Source: Hetaerina americana
Lineage: Eukaryota > Arthropoda > Insecta > Odonata > Calopterygidae
Assembly (NCBI GenBank): GCA_022747635.1
Contig: JAKTNV010000089.1
Span: 1,050,501 to 1,114,500, forward strand
Length of the DNA stretch: 64,000 nt
Direction of reading: 5' to 3'
How positions within the stretch are numbered: the stretch's first letter is position 1; each line of letters begins with the position of its first letter. Shown here one piece after another: positions 1 to 10,554 of the stretch. Below the pieces are notes generated by a model. It saw only the letters and a list, made by a program, of their open reading frames with translations. It was not told where the DNA came from and made no database searches. A program made the translations under genes and the position numbers.

Positions 1-2028
1 CTACACCATATCAGGTAGTTAACCAATCTTATGGTATTATATGTTCTGCACTCGGAGGAAATGAATAATAGCAATATGATGCATTATAAGAGGCATATGC
101 AAAAATTAAGGGCTATTTTGTCAAAAAATTTCTCATTAGATAAGGTTTTCATTCACAGTTCCATGCAAACCTACTTCACTCTTCTTTGTAACCACCATTC
201 ACTTCTAAGCACTTTTCACAATGCTGCACCAGTTTCTTTAATCCCTCAGCATAGAAGCTTGCTGTCTGGTAATTGAACCAGTTGACAGTGGCAGTCTTTA
301 AGTTCCTCATCATTTTGAAACCATTGACCATCAAGCCACTGTTTCAAGTGCAAGAAGAGGAAATAGACCCTAGCTTCAAAGTCCTCTTTATCTTTCCAGT
401 AGCATTCCAAAAATGCAGGTGTATTCAGAATCCTTAGCTCTTAGTTTTGGTTATTAAGCATTTTTGGTGCTCATCTTGCCCATAATTTGTGATATCCTAG
501 CTTGTACATAGCAATCGTGTAAATGGGGGTGTGTGCATCAAGAGGAAATTTATCAGCCTGGGGACTTATCGTCGATCAGATTTCAGTTGTTGGTCAACTT
601 GTTGAATGATTTTTTCAATCTGTATACTAGGCCTGCCACTTCCCTCTTCATCATGCACATTTGTGCAGCCATTTTTGAAGTCTCGTCATGATCCGTTAAC
701 CTTCCCTTCATTCACTACTGTAGGTCCATAAATTAGGCACAACTCCCAATTAATATGGGCAGCTGATGATCCTTTTGCGCGTAAAAATGAACTCATGGGG
801 CCATAATTTTTGTGGACATTGTTATCTACATTCACTTACAGGCAATCACGTACAGAATGAAAACAATAACTTCAGTGGATATGGAAACAATCATTAAAAT
901 GCGCCGCATGCAAATAACTTTGTTCCGACCCATCAATATTTAAATATAAGGAAATTGCCCTTACTTTTTAATTATGTTTCGTACTTGGCAATTCTGATTG
1001 AAGCTAAAGGCATAACTTAGTTTCTCTTCATATTGCATATTTTCCACAACCTAGATTTTGTTGAAGTTGAAAGTTTCCTGATGAAAATATTTTCCTCTCT
1101 TACTAGAATATATGTACCTGTAAGGTGCTTCTTGGAGGAGGAATCATTAAGCATTAGTCAAGTTATTAATAGGAGATGTTCAGGTGATTTTGTTTGGGGA
1201 GCTGAATGGAAGAGGGAGAAGGGGGCATTGCCAAGGGTGCTGGGTTGTTTTACTTAGCCAAATGTTATCATATATCAAGAATGGAGGATTAGAGGAAAAA
1301 CGTCATGAAGCACAAACTTAGCCTCTGCCATATTTTCTTGTAAATTCAAAGTTCTCCACTTTTCAAGATTGGGTCCCTCAGTTACTTAATGTAAGATCTG
1401 AGAGGCAAAAATCTCCATTAAGTGACAGCTTCTCATCCAACCCAAAATCACCTCAATGCTTCCTGCTAATGACATGTCTTTTGTTCCATGATGCCTCCTC
1501 CTCTTCCTAAAAGCGCATTTTAAATACTAGTATGGCTATGAAATAATTTCACCTGATGATGTTCAACTTCAATGAAAACTTGGTCATGAGGAATATAAAT
1601 CAAGGAGTAACAAAAAAATTATACCTTTCATTTCAATATAAAACATTCCACAAAGTTTCCCCAGTTACAGTAAACCTTTGCAAAATTCTGATTTTTGTTA
1701 AAAGGTTTAGCAATCCTTAATTCTACCAACTCCGCTCCTCAAACCAAATGAGTTTCTGCTGTTATTTTCATTCAAAAGGTCATTTCAGGAAGCTAGAGAA
1801 AAGGTGTTCAGAAAGCCAGTTGAACTAATTGAGCCCTTAGGCCATCTAGATTGCATTGTTCATGAGGGAGAAGTAACTCCATATTAAAGATATGAAAAGC
1901 TGGAGCAGTTTTTGTTTTTAATGGTAGTCTTCTTTATAAAAACCTGAGCTCATAGGATGTGCATTCCTTCCAAAGACTCAATTTATTTTTGATTTTATGT
2001 TTTCTCTAAAGCTGATTTATTTTTCTAG
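1..2028 (+). other. Intron 18 (partial) of the upstream ISWI copy
   Basis: This is non-coding sequence before the first visible exon of the upstream ISWI copy. Bases 1-80 align with 38815-38891, inside intron 18 of the complete downstream gene, so the window opens within the same intron of a paralogue. Bases from about 92 onward align again from 40172 after the downstream copy's mariner. Bases about 140-800 hold a decayed mariner also present downstream. Bases about 790-1945 have no counterpart in the downstream copy, where only about 80 bp lie between the matching flanks; I recognise nothing in that extra stretch. Confidence 0.8.
140..800 (-). mobile_element. Decayed mariner relic (shared by both ISWI copies)
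   Basis: On the minus strand, broken reading frames match a mariner transposase. Near 640-790 there is an N-terminal part resembling '..LCLIYGPTVVNEGKV..' and 'NVHDEEGSGRPS'. Near 200-350 there is a C-terminal part with the 'WFN..VA.FYAEG..KLVQ' pattern. The middle, including the catalytic residues, is missing. A sister relic sits at 40260-40540 in the downstream copy, so the insertion is older than the gene duplication. Family assignment rests on remembered mariner motifs. Confidence 0.65.
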
Positions 2029-2180
2029 GTAAGACCCCTGATGAAGTAATGGAATACAGCTCTGTGTTCTGGGAACGCTGCCATGAACTTCAAGACATTG
2101 ACAGAATAATGGCGCAGATTGAACGAGGAGAGATTAAAATACAGAGGAGAGCAAGTATAAAAAAAGCTCTTGATGCCAAG
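2029..2180 (+). CDS. Upstream ISWI copy, exon equivalent to exon 19 (SANT/spacer)
   Basis: This 152-bp exon sits between an ATTTTTCTAG acceptor and a GTTTGT donor. It encodes the end of SANT and the start of the SANT-SLIDE spacer ([15 protein letters not shown]...[11 protein letters not shown]). It has the same length and phase as 40715-40866 and differs at about 10 of 152 bases, giving three replacements: T for S, M for V and I for A. Frame and splice sites are intact, which argues for a working paralogue or a recent one. The preceding exons are outside the window. Confidence 0.9.
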
Positions 2181-3421
2181 GTTTGTAAATTAAGTTATTA
2201 ACGTATGCAAAAACTTTATTTTTCAACTTATCGTTTGAGTTCTCATGTGATGTGACTTTTCGGTTCTTTGCCTAAAAGTCAGTTCTGTGAACCCGATAGC
2301 ATGGATCTGGTCATATTATTAATTATTGGGTGACGTATAATTTATTTGTGAAAAAATAGGAAGTGTATTTATTCAGTGGGCATGTAGTTTATTTGGTAGT
2401 CAAGCGCTTATGATAAATTTTAGATGGATACCGACTTAATATTGCAGATATCTTAGCTTCATATAATGAGACGCGACCATCCAACACTTAGTTATTATAA
2501 CTGAAAAAGTGTTTCATTTTGAGACTGCCACATGTGTAATTAAATGCATACTGCTGTTATTTGATAATATAGGAGGCCAGAATATTCTGTCAAGGAACAC
2601 TCGTTATTTTTGTGCTATTTTCTGTGAAAGCCAAGTGTTGGAAGTTTACTTTCTACGGAAATTACTGCAACATATTCATTATTGACAGGCCAGTAATTCC
2701 TTCAGAGATACATTGGGTATTCCAGTAAATGGTAACCTTAAAAAAACCTTTCATTGTATTTTAAAATTATTAGTGTTCACATTAAAGAACGACACTAAGA
2801 TAATTAGTCAGTTGTATTGGGGAGGCAGTGGATCTGTTGATGTTGATCAAATTCAGAGTAGGTCATATTATTTTATGTGGGTAACGATGTGAGCTCATTC
2901 TAACTTGTATTGAATTTGTATTGGAATATTGAAGACTTAGAAGGAGAGTGTTTGGTGGTAAGCAAGCCTAAGAGAGAAAGCGTATGGCATGATGAAGGAA
3001 GTTACAAGTTAATGGGTGTTGAAAAATTGTTTATCGTAGTAGTTGTGGTGAGTGATTGGCAGGGTATTCATTTTCCTGTTATGTGGGATTTTGAGGTGTA
3101 GTTTCTACGTTCATCAAATACCTGCCTTGACTAGTGGACTATTGCCAATAATAATACGCAGCTGCAATTTGTTTCCAATTCCCAGGAAAGTGTACATATG
3201 GGTTTCACTGAACTTAAGAAATATTTGTGTGATTTACTGAGCAGGTAATATTTCATTTATTTTTAAAACATCATTTTGAAATAATGCTTTTGTCAGATCT
3301 CCAAATTTCCTGAGCATATCAATTGATTTGTCGATGTTTTATTCGTAAAAAATAAATTCGTGACGTCAGAATTTTTATTTCAAATTTATATATATTTTGA
3401 GCATATTGTATTCTTTTTCAG
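2181..3421 (+). other. Intron between upstream-copy exons 19 and 20
   Basis: A 1241-bp intron that stays alignable along most of its length to the 1231-bp intron 40867-42097 of the downstream copy. I see no gene in it. A stretch near 2390-2650 has a weak tRNA-like box and may be an old SINE present before the duplication. Confidence 0.8.
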
Positions 3422-3582
3422 ATGGCTCGTTATCGTGCACCTTTCCATCAGCTTCGCATTGCATATGGTACAAACAAGGGGAAGAATTACACAGAAGAAG
3501 AAGATCGCTTTCTTGTATGCATGCTACATAAATTGGGCTTTGACAAGGAAAATGTGTATGAGGAACTTCGTGCTGCTGTCAG
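3422..3582 (+). CDS. Upstream ISWI copy, exon equivalent to exon 20 (SLIDE)
   Basis: This 161-bp exon has a TTTTTCAG acceptor and a GTATGT donor. It encodes the first part of SLIDE ([19 protein letters not shown], then [25 protein letters not shown]). It differs from exon 20 of the complete gene (42098-42258) at about two silent positions only, so this DNA- and linker-binding segment is the most tightly kept part of the pair. Confidence 0.93.
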
Positions 3583-5354
3583 GTATGTATACTATATTAT
3601 TTATATTTGTATATATTTATGAGGGGCTACTCAAAAGAAACCAGAAATGTCTGTAGTAGGCCAGTGTATTTTTAGTACAGACCCCCATCGTTACTGTTAA
3701 ATAGCTTGGGTGGAGCTACAGGTGCCCAGAGACTAGCCCGGGAATCGAACCCGGGACCCTGTGTCCAACCCTGGTCAGTGTCCAACGCTCTGCCCTCTGG
3801 ACTACTGTGGCCTACATATGTATATACATGGATGGTCTGTAAAGTTTGCGACCTAACAACGCAGTAATTCCCACCACTTGTAAAAAACTTTTAACGGATT
3901 CATCCAATAATGTGCCTTAAAATCCCAGGCAAGGCGAATGATTTTTACACTCTGAAATTCTTGCATTAAAAAGACTACAAAATAAAAACCTATCTAGAGT
4001 CGAAATTGAATTCCCAAGTTTTTGTTGAAACACTGAATGCTAAGTGTCCTTATGCCTCTTTTAATATTATAGTGGACTTGGACTTTCTCCATCAGGTAAC
4101 TGATTCGAGTTTATGCACAAAAAACTTGGTGATTTAAAAGTACAATTGCAGTTAAAATAACTTCAAAATTAATAAGAATCGTGATGATAGTAATGTTCTA
4201 TTGTTGAAATTACTCTGGTTGATTAGACTCTATTTTGTTCAAGATCATTAAAATGTCATTGTAGCATAAAAACATACCCTGTTCTTGAATTATGAATAAA
4301 TAGCAATTCCATTTAGATATAATGATTGAAACCTTGAATGTTCAATGCATTAGCTAAAAAAATTGACAGTTTAGCATTATTTGTGAATGAACAAAATGTT
4401 GATGTTATATGTAGTACTGAACAATGACTTAATTATAAAGAAATTTAGGGGGTGAATATGAATGGGTTTTATTTTGCTTCCTCATAATATAGACAAAATG
4501 TAAAATTTGATGGTGTTTTAATTTTTGTTCTAAATGGTTTAATCTCCTGAGGCTCTTGTATATCTTTTGAATTGTTTACTGGCATGGATCTTTAGTGCTG
4601 TGCTTATAGAAAAGTGCCATATTTACATTATGGGAACTTATAGATCATCTTCTGGTAAATATTCAATCTTTTTAGGTAATTTAATCAATGCACTAGAAAA
4701 ATCTGTGCTTGTAACAAAGAACTTGATCTTACATGGCGATTATATTCTGGTCACCATGTCATGGTAAACTGATATTATATATTATATCTGCTGTCCTCTG
4801 GTATTTTGTTGGGTCTTGTATGTATATTTTCATATTTTCAGGACCATTAAAGCAATTTTATGATGATTATTTCTTCATTGTGGCTAAGAGACTGGGAGGA
4901 TTTAACAGCTGGTGATAAAATGCAGATTCCTGACAGCAGCTCTCTTTAACTTTACATCAGCCCATTCATATTTTCCTATTCTTCCTGAAAAGACCCCGTT
5001 TTTGTTGTGATAAAGTTAATAAGGCGTAATATTGTTCACCTTATAATCCATTGGTAACTGAGGGATACAATTTTGCACCATCGTATACTCTAGTTTTGAG
5101 AAAAAATTGTTGTTTTGAGAATCATATATGCCCTCTACTTCAAGCAGCATAATGATTTGCATGTATGCTAAAATATACATTAAGATTCTTTGGTGTATCT
5201 GGATGAAATTTTTTATAAAGCACACCCACATAGTGCATTATTGTCATGTTAAATGACGTCTTGGAGCAATTTGATTGTTGTCCATAACTGTTTTTTTAGT
5301 GATAATTTGTGTGGTGGAATTGCTAACCAAGGTTAATGCTTTCTCGTGCATTAG
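3583..5354 (+). other. Intron between upstream-copy exons 20 and 21
   Basis: A 1772-bp intron, against only 216 bp for the same intron downstream (42259-42474). Its two ends align with the short intron, so the copies differ by a large insertion or deletion here. A tRNA-derived SINE near 3690-3815 explains part of the extra length. I recognise nothing else in about 3830-5250. Confidence 0.75.
3690..3815 (-). repeat. tRNA-derived SINE head
   Basis: On the minus strand there is an A-box-like segment (CCAGAGGGCAGAGCG) followed by a good B box (GGTTCGATTCC), spaced as in a tRNA promoter. The flanks do not fold into a full acceptor stem and no anticodon arm is clear. This fits a SINE rather than a tRNA gene. 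The short intron of the downstream copy lacks it. Confidence 0.6.
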
Positions 5355-5652
5355 GTCTGCCCCACAATTCAGGTTTGATTGGCTCCTGAAGTCTCGTACA
5401 GCAATGGAACTCCAGAGGCGTTGCAACACACTGATAACACTGATTGAGAGAGAGAACCAGGAATTGGAGGAGAAGGAGCGCCAAGAGAAGAAGAAGAGGG
5501 GACCAAAGGGTGGTGGGACACCCTCAGGTGGTGTGGGGATGGGTGGAGGGGGCGGTGGCATGGGTGTGGGCGGAACAGGCAAGAGGAAGGGCGAGAATGC
5601 CACGCCTGAGAGTGGTAGAGGACGCAAGAAGAAGCGAACAGTGGACAAATGA
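5355..5652 (+). CDS. Upstream ISWI copy, last coding exon (SLIDE end and glycine-rich tail)
   Basis: This final exon of 298 bp follows a GCATTAG acceptor and ends at TGA 5650-5652. It encodes the second half of SLIDE ([19 protein letters not shown]), an acidic/basic helix ([16 protein letters not shown]), a glycine-rich linker and a basic end (GRGRKKKR). It matches 42475-42781 apart from scattered substitutions and a 9-bp difference in the glycine tract (one GGM unit fewer here). Reading frame and stop are kept. Confidence 0.93.
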
Positions 5653-6945
5653 GCAATCTCCAGTATTTTAGGCATGAAAGCATTACTGACAACATTCCCT
5701 AAGATTTGGACTCAAATGTTGCTCTAATACCCAGGATTTGGTGACAACTTGAATGCCAAATTATTCAGGATATTCCAGGTGTATCATGTCTTTTTAACAC
5801 GTATAGAAGTAAGTTCCCAAGACAAACTTATTATTATGAATGTGAATGGAAGTTTTAGGTGTTCTCTTAAATTATGTGCGTTCGGTGATAGTATTGCAGT
5901 GAGACTTGTCATCGTGATTTTCTTCAAACTTTTCACGTCCCCTTCATATGCAAGGGACATTTTTGGGTGTTTTTTACCCATGTAACTCATTTTCCGTGAA
6001 GCTCACGGTGGCTGCCGCTCGTGTGGTAATTTTTTTATTTTATAAACAATGTAAATTATGAATAAATGTTTTGTGTACACTTATAGTTTGCTAGATACCT
6101 GGCTGCCGTAAGAAGTCAAAAATGTTGTAATTCACCTAGTGTAATCAAGAAGCCAACACTATGATACGTACAACAGTCTGATTAACAGTCTGATGCTCCA
6201 TTGGATAGTAAGCCAGAATTCAAACTGAATGTGACCATGTCACAATGAATAATATTTTTGGTATGCTGGGCTGACTGGCCAGGGAGTGCAAGGCAGGATT
6301 GTGTCAGGAGTTCGTTTTTAGAATGTTCAAATGAACATCCAGAGTTTTGGCTCCAAGTTCTTACGTGCAGGTATTGAGTGCAATAGCAAATAATTCATAC
6401 ACTAATGAATAAATAAGTGCAAAACACAATTCACCTTTGTTTTCATCATTATTTAATGTTGCCAATTTTCACCATGCATATTTCACCATTTTAATATTAT
6501 TTCATTGCTGGAGGTAAGGAATGTTTTGTCAACATGGAACTAATTGTTTAAGAGACAAGAACTAAAGTTAAATGATATGATCATATTTTCAGGTACTCAT
6601 CTCAGGACTTCAAGGGGGTCACAGGTTGTGTAGAAACCATTTTAACAGTAGGAAATATTTGATTCCATACTTACGTATATGCCTAATTATTAAGACTGCA
6701 TATGATTTGAAGTTCTTGTATTGATGTTTACTTCACTGATTCATTTAACAGTGCTAGCTAGGTACATCAATGCTTTGTCCAGATGAAGTCTTGACTCTAG
6801 TTTTATATGGACTTAATTGTGGTGCATTCCAATTCTCAGTTAAACAGAATGGTCATTCTCATGAAATAAAGACCACACTATTTGTCCTCTGAATTTTATT
6901 CAGGTACAACTAGTTTGTGTCATCATATACTTGCTCATATGTGTG
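5653..6945 (+). other. 3'UTR and downstream flank of the upstream ISWI copy
   Basis: This sequence is alignable to 42782-44560 downstream of the complete gene, so the duplication runs past the transcript end. A polyadenylation hexamer lies at 6061-6066. Similarity fades near 6945. Confidence 0.75.
6061..6066 (+). terminator. Polyadenylation signal AATAAA, upstream ISWI copy
   Basis: AATAAA lies about 410 bp after the stop codon. It matches the AATAAA at 43200-43205 of the other copy, in alignable sequence. Confidence 0.65.
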
Positions 6946-7078
6946 CAGTACAGTTAAATTGGTTGCATAAGACATTAAAGGTCAATGTCAAGGTACCTAT
7001 TTCTATCCAAATTAGCCATTTGACTAGTATATTCATAAGATTCAGGTGGGATGTAGTGGAAGTTCGTCATTATGAGGA

Positions 7079-7241
7079 ACAAATTTGCACTTTTCCCCAG
7101 ATTTATTTTGACATCCAAGGTGTTTAAGTTCATCAAACCATCATCAGGTACAAGACAGTACCTGTCTTGTACTTAAAGATTGTTCGATGAACTGAAACGC
7201 CTTGTATGTTACAATAAATCTGGGGAAAGTGCAAATTTGTT
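7079..7241. repeat. Imperfect palindrome, about 160 bp (hairpin element)
   Basis: The left arm (ACAAATTTGCACTTTTCCCC onward) and right arm (ending GGGGAAAGTGCAAATTTGT) are inverted copies of about 70 bp with a few mismatches and a short centre near 7150-7165. It may be a foldback MITE or two facing ends of a retroelement. It carries an AATAAA-like segment in each arm. Confidence 0.7.
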
Positions 7242-7671
7242 TTTCACTTGATTAGCATTCGAAAATAGCAGATATTGTAATGGAGTAGGCTTCATTTCAA
7301 GATGGCTCTTGTTCCAACTAATCCTCTAATCGGAAGCAGCGTCGCATGATGCCTGTATAAACAAGGAATAATAATGTCACTTAAAATGGTTGATATTATA
7401 ATTGTTTAGTTGCTAATTGCTTTTTCTTAACCTGCTTGTATAAAATTTCATTTTATACCAGTTTTAATGATTTTTCAAATTATCTTTTAAAGCAAATAAG
7501 AGTGTAGTGATACATTTTTGTTAAACAGCTCTGTCGTACTAAAATAATAATAATTTACTAAACTATTAAGTTAAGGAGAAAAATTACTCTCCTTTTAGTG
7601 TTTTCAACCGTGCATATAGTAACATCTAGCAACTTCACAAGTATATTTCCTTCTCCAGTAGTCATTATTAT
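7242..7671. other. Intergenic stretch, nothing recognised
   Basis: AT-rich sequence between a hairpin repeat and an RTE element. No supported coding frame or RNA gene was seen. Confidence 0.6.
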
Positions 7672-7769
7672 TAGGTCATCTACCGGTTAAGGTAGGTTTT
7701 TGGATGGACAGAGCTAATAAATAAAACATTTTGTGACTCCTAACAAAACACAAAATCCAGCATCCTATT

Positions 7770-8261
7770 CTATATCAGGTCCCTCTTCATCTCCAAGTAC
7801 TTTCTTCCTCCCTTCATCCCATCCAACATCACTATCCTGTTCCTCTCCTTTCCTCGATTGCCTAACATGCTCCCCTCAATTACAGTCTTCAACATCCCAA
7901 TGCTGGCCAATACCCCCTTCATCCACTTTTCCTGCCTCCATAGGATTTTTCCCAACAAACCCCTCTCTTCGCCCACCATACCAAGTACTTCCCCATTTGT
8001 TTTCTTCTCTGTCCATTTCACCTTCTCCATTCTTCTCCACACCCACATTTCAAAAGCCTCCAGTCTACATCTATCCTCCTGCTTCAATGACCACATTTCC
8101 GCGCAGTACATAGCTACACTCCATATCAAAGTTTTTATGAGTCTTTTCTTAATATCCTCACTCAACGTCCCTCTCATCAACTCCCTCCTCCTTGTAAAAG
8201 CCTCTTTGCCTAGTACAATTCTTTTCCTTTCGTCCCTACTACTTTGACTGTGTTGGTCCAA
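7770..8261 (-). pseudogene. RTE reverse-transcriptase C-terminal fragment
   Basis: About 163 codons with the typical C-terminal region of RTE polymerases (LGKEAFTRRRELM, KTLIWSVAMYCAEMWSL, ALE-like FEMWVWRRMEKVKW). The palm and fingers are deleted, so this is a remnant. The 48212-48532 fragment is a close relative. Confidence 0.75.
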
Positions 8262-8504
8262 AACACTTCTGATTTAACCTTTCCTCTGCAAACTTTCCAC
8301 ATCCTCACACTGTCTTCCACCATGCTTCTTTTGCTTTGTCGCCATCCTCAATTTATTGTTTAACTCTTTGTACTTCATTTTGCCAAACTCCGTGTGTACA
8401 TTCTTCCATTTTCTCCTCGCATCCATCTTTGTAATCATTTCATCCGTGATCCATGGTTTCCTAGTCCTTTTCGTGTTAACGGTTCCAATAGTGCCTTTTG
8501 TGGC

Positions 8505-9374
8505 TTAAGACAACCCTTCCTTGATACTTTCACATTTTTCTTTGACACTACTTACCTCTTTACCATTCTCCATGATTTCCTCTACCGCCTGTTTGTATTC
8601 CTTCCTTTTCAATCCATTTAATGTTTCTACATTCCATTTTCTAACCAGCCGCCCCTGCCTTATCTTTTTGAAACGGACACTACATTTCATAACCACTAAA
8701 TTGTAGTCAGGGTCCGCATCTGCTCCCGGGAAGCTGTGCGAATTCATCACACTGTTCCGAAACCTGTATCTAACCAAAATATAATCTAGCTGATACCTTG
8801 CTGAGTCACCTGGAATTTTCCATGTAAACCTGCGTCTTTTGTGGTGTCTAAACCAAGTGTTGGCGATGACTAACCCCTGTCTCCTGCAGAACTCAATTGC
8901 TTTCTCCCCGCGATCATTCCTCGTGTCTAAACCGTAGTCCCCAACCTCATCACCATCTCTTCCTTTGCCTACCGTCGCATTCCAATCCCCCATCACTATC
9001 AAATGTTTTCCTGAAGGAACACATGCGATCATGTCCTCTAATTGATCGTATATCCTATCGACCTCTTCTTCCTTATGGTTGCTCGGGAGCATGTATACCT
9101 GAATAATAACCAAGTTTGTCGGTTCTGCTTTTATCTCTACTAGTAGTATTCTGTCTGTTACCTGCTCTATGTTGACTACGCTTCTTCCTACCTCTTTATT
9201 TAATACTATGGCAACCCCTCGTTGGCTCTCCTCCCTGCCGCTGTATATTATTCTATGATTATCACTCCAGTAATCCCCGCTATCCTTCCATCTCACCTCG
9301 CATAGACCTAAAATATCTATATTTCCCCTTTCCATCTCTTGCTTAATATTCTCCAATTTCCCTGTCCACATCAT
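8505..9374 (-). CDS. RTE apurinic-like endonuclease domain (partial ORF)
   Basis: An open frame of about 289 codons. It shows the APE-type endonuclease pattern: near the start a glutamate in GLCEVRWK, then the GDWNATVGKG loop, then FTWKIPGD and the QLDYILV strand. The usual final SDH motif reads DPDYNLV here. This domain nicks target DNA during target-primed reverse transcription. The translation start just inside the 9403 boundary is 5' truncated relative to family members, which begin before the WNVRTM-type motif. The frame ends in the linker to the reverse transcriptase, next to the internal deletion. Confidence 0.8.
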   Translation of the reverse strand: MMWTGKLENIKQEMERGNIDILGLCEVRWKDSGDYWSDNHRIIYSGREESQRGVAIVLNKEVGRSVVNIEQVTDRILLVEIKAEPTNLVIIQVYMLPSNHKEEEVDRIYDQLEDMIACVPSGKHLIVMGDWNATVGKGRDGDEVGDYGLDTRNDRGEKAIEFCRRQGLVIANTWFRHHKRRRFTWKIPGDSARYQLDYILVRYRFRNSVMNSHSFPGADADPDYNLVVMKCSVRFKKIRQGRLVRKWNVETLNGLKRKEYKQAVEEIMENGKEVSSVKEKCESIKEGLS

Positions 9375-9423
9375 CGTCCTAACATTCCCCAGTAGTCCTT
9401 AATGTATGAAAATTTCTCTGCAG

Positions 9424-9497
9424 TCACATATGGAGCCTGGACAGGCTTTGAGGACTATGATGAACTGCTTACCACTGATGGGGTTCACTTGCCTGGA
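9424..9497 (+). other. Possible isolated exon, unrecognised
   Basis: A 74-bp segment bounded by TTTCTCTGCAG and GTATGT. One frame reads TYGAWTGFEDYDELL then TTDGVHLPG. It does not belong to ISWI or to the RTE element beside it. No partner exon was found, so this could be chance or a stray fragment of another gene. Confidence 0.25.
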
Positions 9498-9689
9498 GTA
9501 TGTTAAACACTATTATTTTACATTAAAATTAACCAGAATGGTTGAGTAAAAATAAGTGAAGTGAAATAAGCAATATTGGTTCTTCAAAAAAGTATCTCTT
9601 AAAAACTGCGCTGAACTTCTCAATTTTATCAATGCAATATAATTATTAATTTTGTTTAGTGATACCTTTATTAAATGTGGCATATATTT

Positions 9690-10535
9690 ATTTAATTTCC
9701 AAACTGCTCTGAATTTTACGTTTTAAAACTTCACTTTCATTCGCATTTGTCTCTTGATCAAAATTGGAGAAGTAATTAGTCCTTGGGGTTCTGCTGCGTC
9801 TATCTGATGAAGGATCCATGCTGCTTCTGGGAATAACCATCGTGTGGGGTTGTTGATGGACAACTGTTTCGCCCATAGTCCTGGAGGCATCTTCAGGTTG
9901 ATGGTATCTGCATCATCTTGTCAAATTGGATGGGTGATCTGCATTGCAATTTGGCCGCTATATATAGGAGGCACTGGCTGGCCTGGAGCTCTGATGGGCT
10001 CTTTTTTGACAGCGAATAAGAATCACCCTTTTTCATATGGAAGTCAGGGTGTAGCCATCCTCTGTTGAATGGTTGGAATTCTTCATTATTTCTGCGGCTA
10101 CTCTTGTGAGTCTCGGAAAATAATGCCTCTCTCTTGCCAACACTTAAGTTTGGTCAGATTCAATTTTGTGTCCAGCTTTCGGCCACATGTTTGGCCATTG
10201 CTGAGAGTCTGAACTGGTCTTTGGCCCTTGGGTGCTCCTTGGTTCTGCATCTAATGGACCTTCCTGTTTGGCCGATGTAGGACTTCCCACGTGTACTTGA
10301 TCTCATGTACGCCTTTGTGCATGAGATCAGGCAGTCTGTCCTTAAGCTTAGAGATGATGTTGCTGATTTTTCTTGCTGTGGAAAACCTAGTTGTTACATT
10401 ATGTTACGTAGGAGCTTACTTATCTTTTCAGCCGTTTGATGACGTATGGGATGGTAGCATATGTCGTCGGTTTATCTTTTCCAGACTTCTCCCCGATCTG
10501 TTTCTTGGCCAGAATCCCATGTTCCATCTGCTCAT
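9690..10535 (-). mobile_element. Penelope-like element, C-terminal part with GIY-YIG endonuclease
   Basis: On the minus strand, broken frames show the Penelope inter-domain segment (FSTARKISNIISKLKDRLPD) followed by the GIY-YIG type motif GKSYIGQTGRSIRC, then KEHPRAKDQF. These features are specific to Penelope-like retroelements. Downstream on the minus strand, near 9870-9910, is a CTGAAGA...GGGCGAAAC motif of the kind found in Penelope terminal repeats. The frame carries several stops, so it is dead. Confidence 0.7.
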
Positions 10536-10554
10536 TTTTCAACAAATGGAGACT

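Larger units (their letters stand above)
7672..9403 (-). mobile_element. RTE-type non-LTR retrotransposon, internally deleted (copy 1)
   Basis: The element is read on the minus strand, with its 5' end near 9403 and its 3' end near 7672. The endonuclease part is open (8505-9374). It is followed by a linker and then, after a jump near 8270, the C-terminal segment of the reverse transcriptase (7770-8261). The reverse transcriptase palm with its catalytic FADD box is missing, so this copy cannot move by itself. The 3' end (around the motif TAAGGTAGGTTTTTGGATGG on the + strand) recurs near 13345 and 48180, which defines the family end. Confidence 0.85.

Noticed and set aside
3360..3656. Hydrophobic + strand frame over ISWI exon 20 of the upstream copy (also 42036-42458)
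   Set aside because: Overlaps the SLIDE exon in another frame and runs through both splice sites. The ISWI frame is clearly the coding one.
3740..3815. A tRNA gene on the minus strand
   Set aside because: A and B boxes are present, but acceptor and anticodon arms do not form. SINE is the better reading.
5244..5695. Proline-rich antisense proteins opposite the last ISWI exon
   Set aside because: They are the complement of the glycine-rich tail, and the same shadow appears at 42442-42804.
6890..6945. A second hammerhead motif (CTGATGATGG on the minus strand near 44545 and 44980, and a diverged match near 6930)
   Set aside because: The CTGATGA box is present at the downstream sites, but no GAAA box follows at a suitable distance.
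7733..8247. Serine/proline-rich proteins on the + strand at 7.7-8.2 kb and again at 13.5 and 48.2 kb
   Set aside because: They are antisense shadows of the RTE reverse transcriptase.
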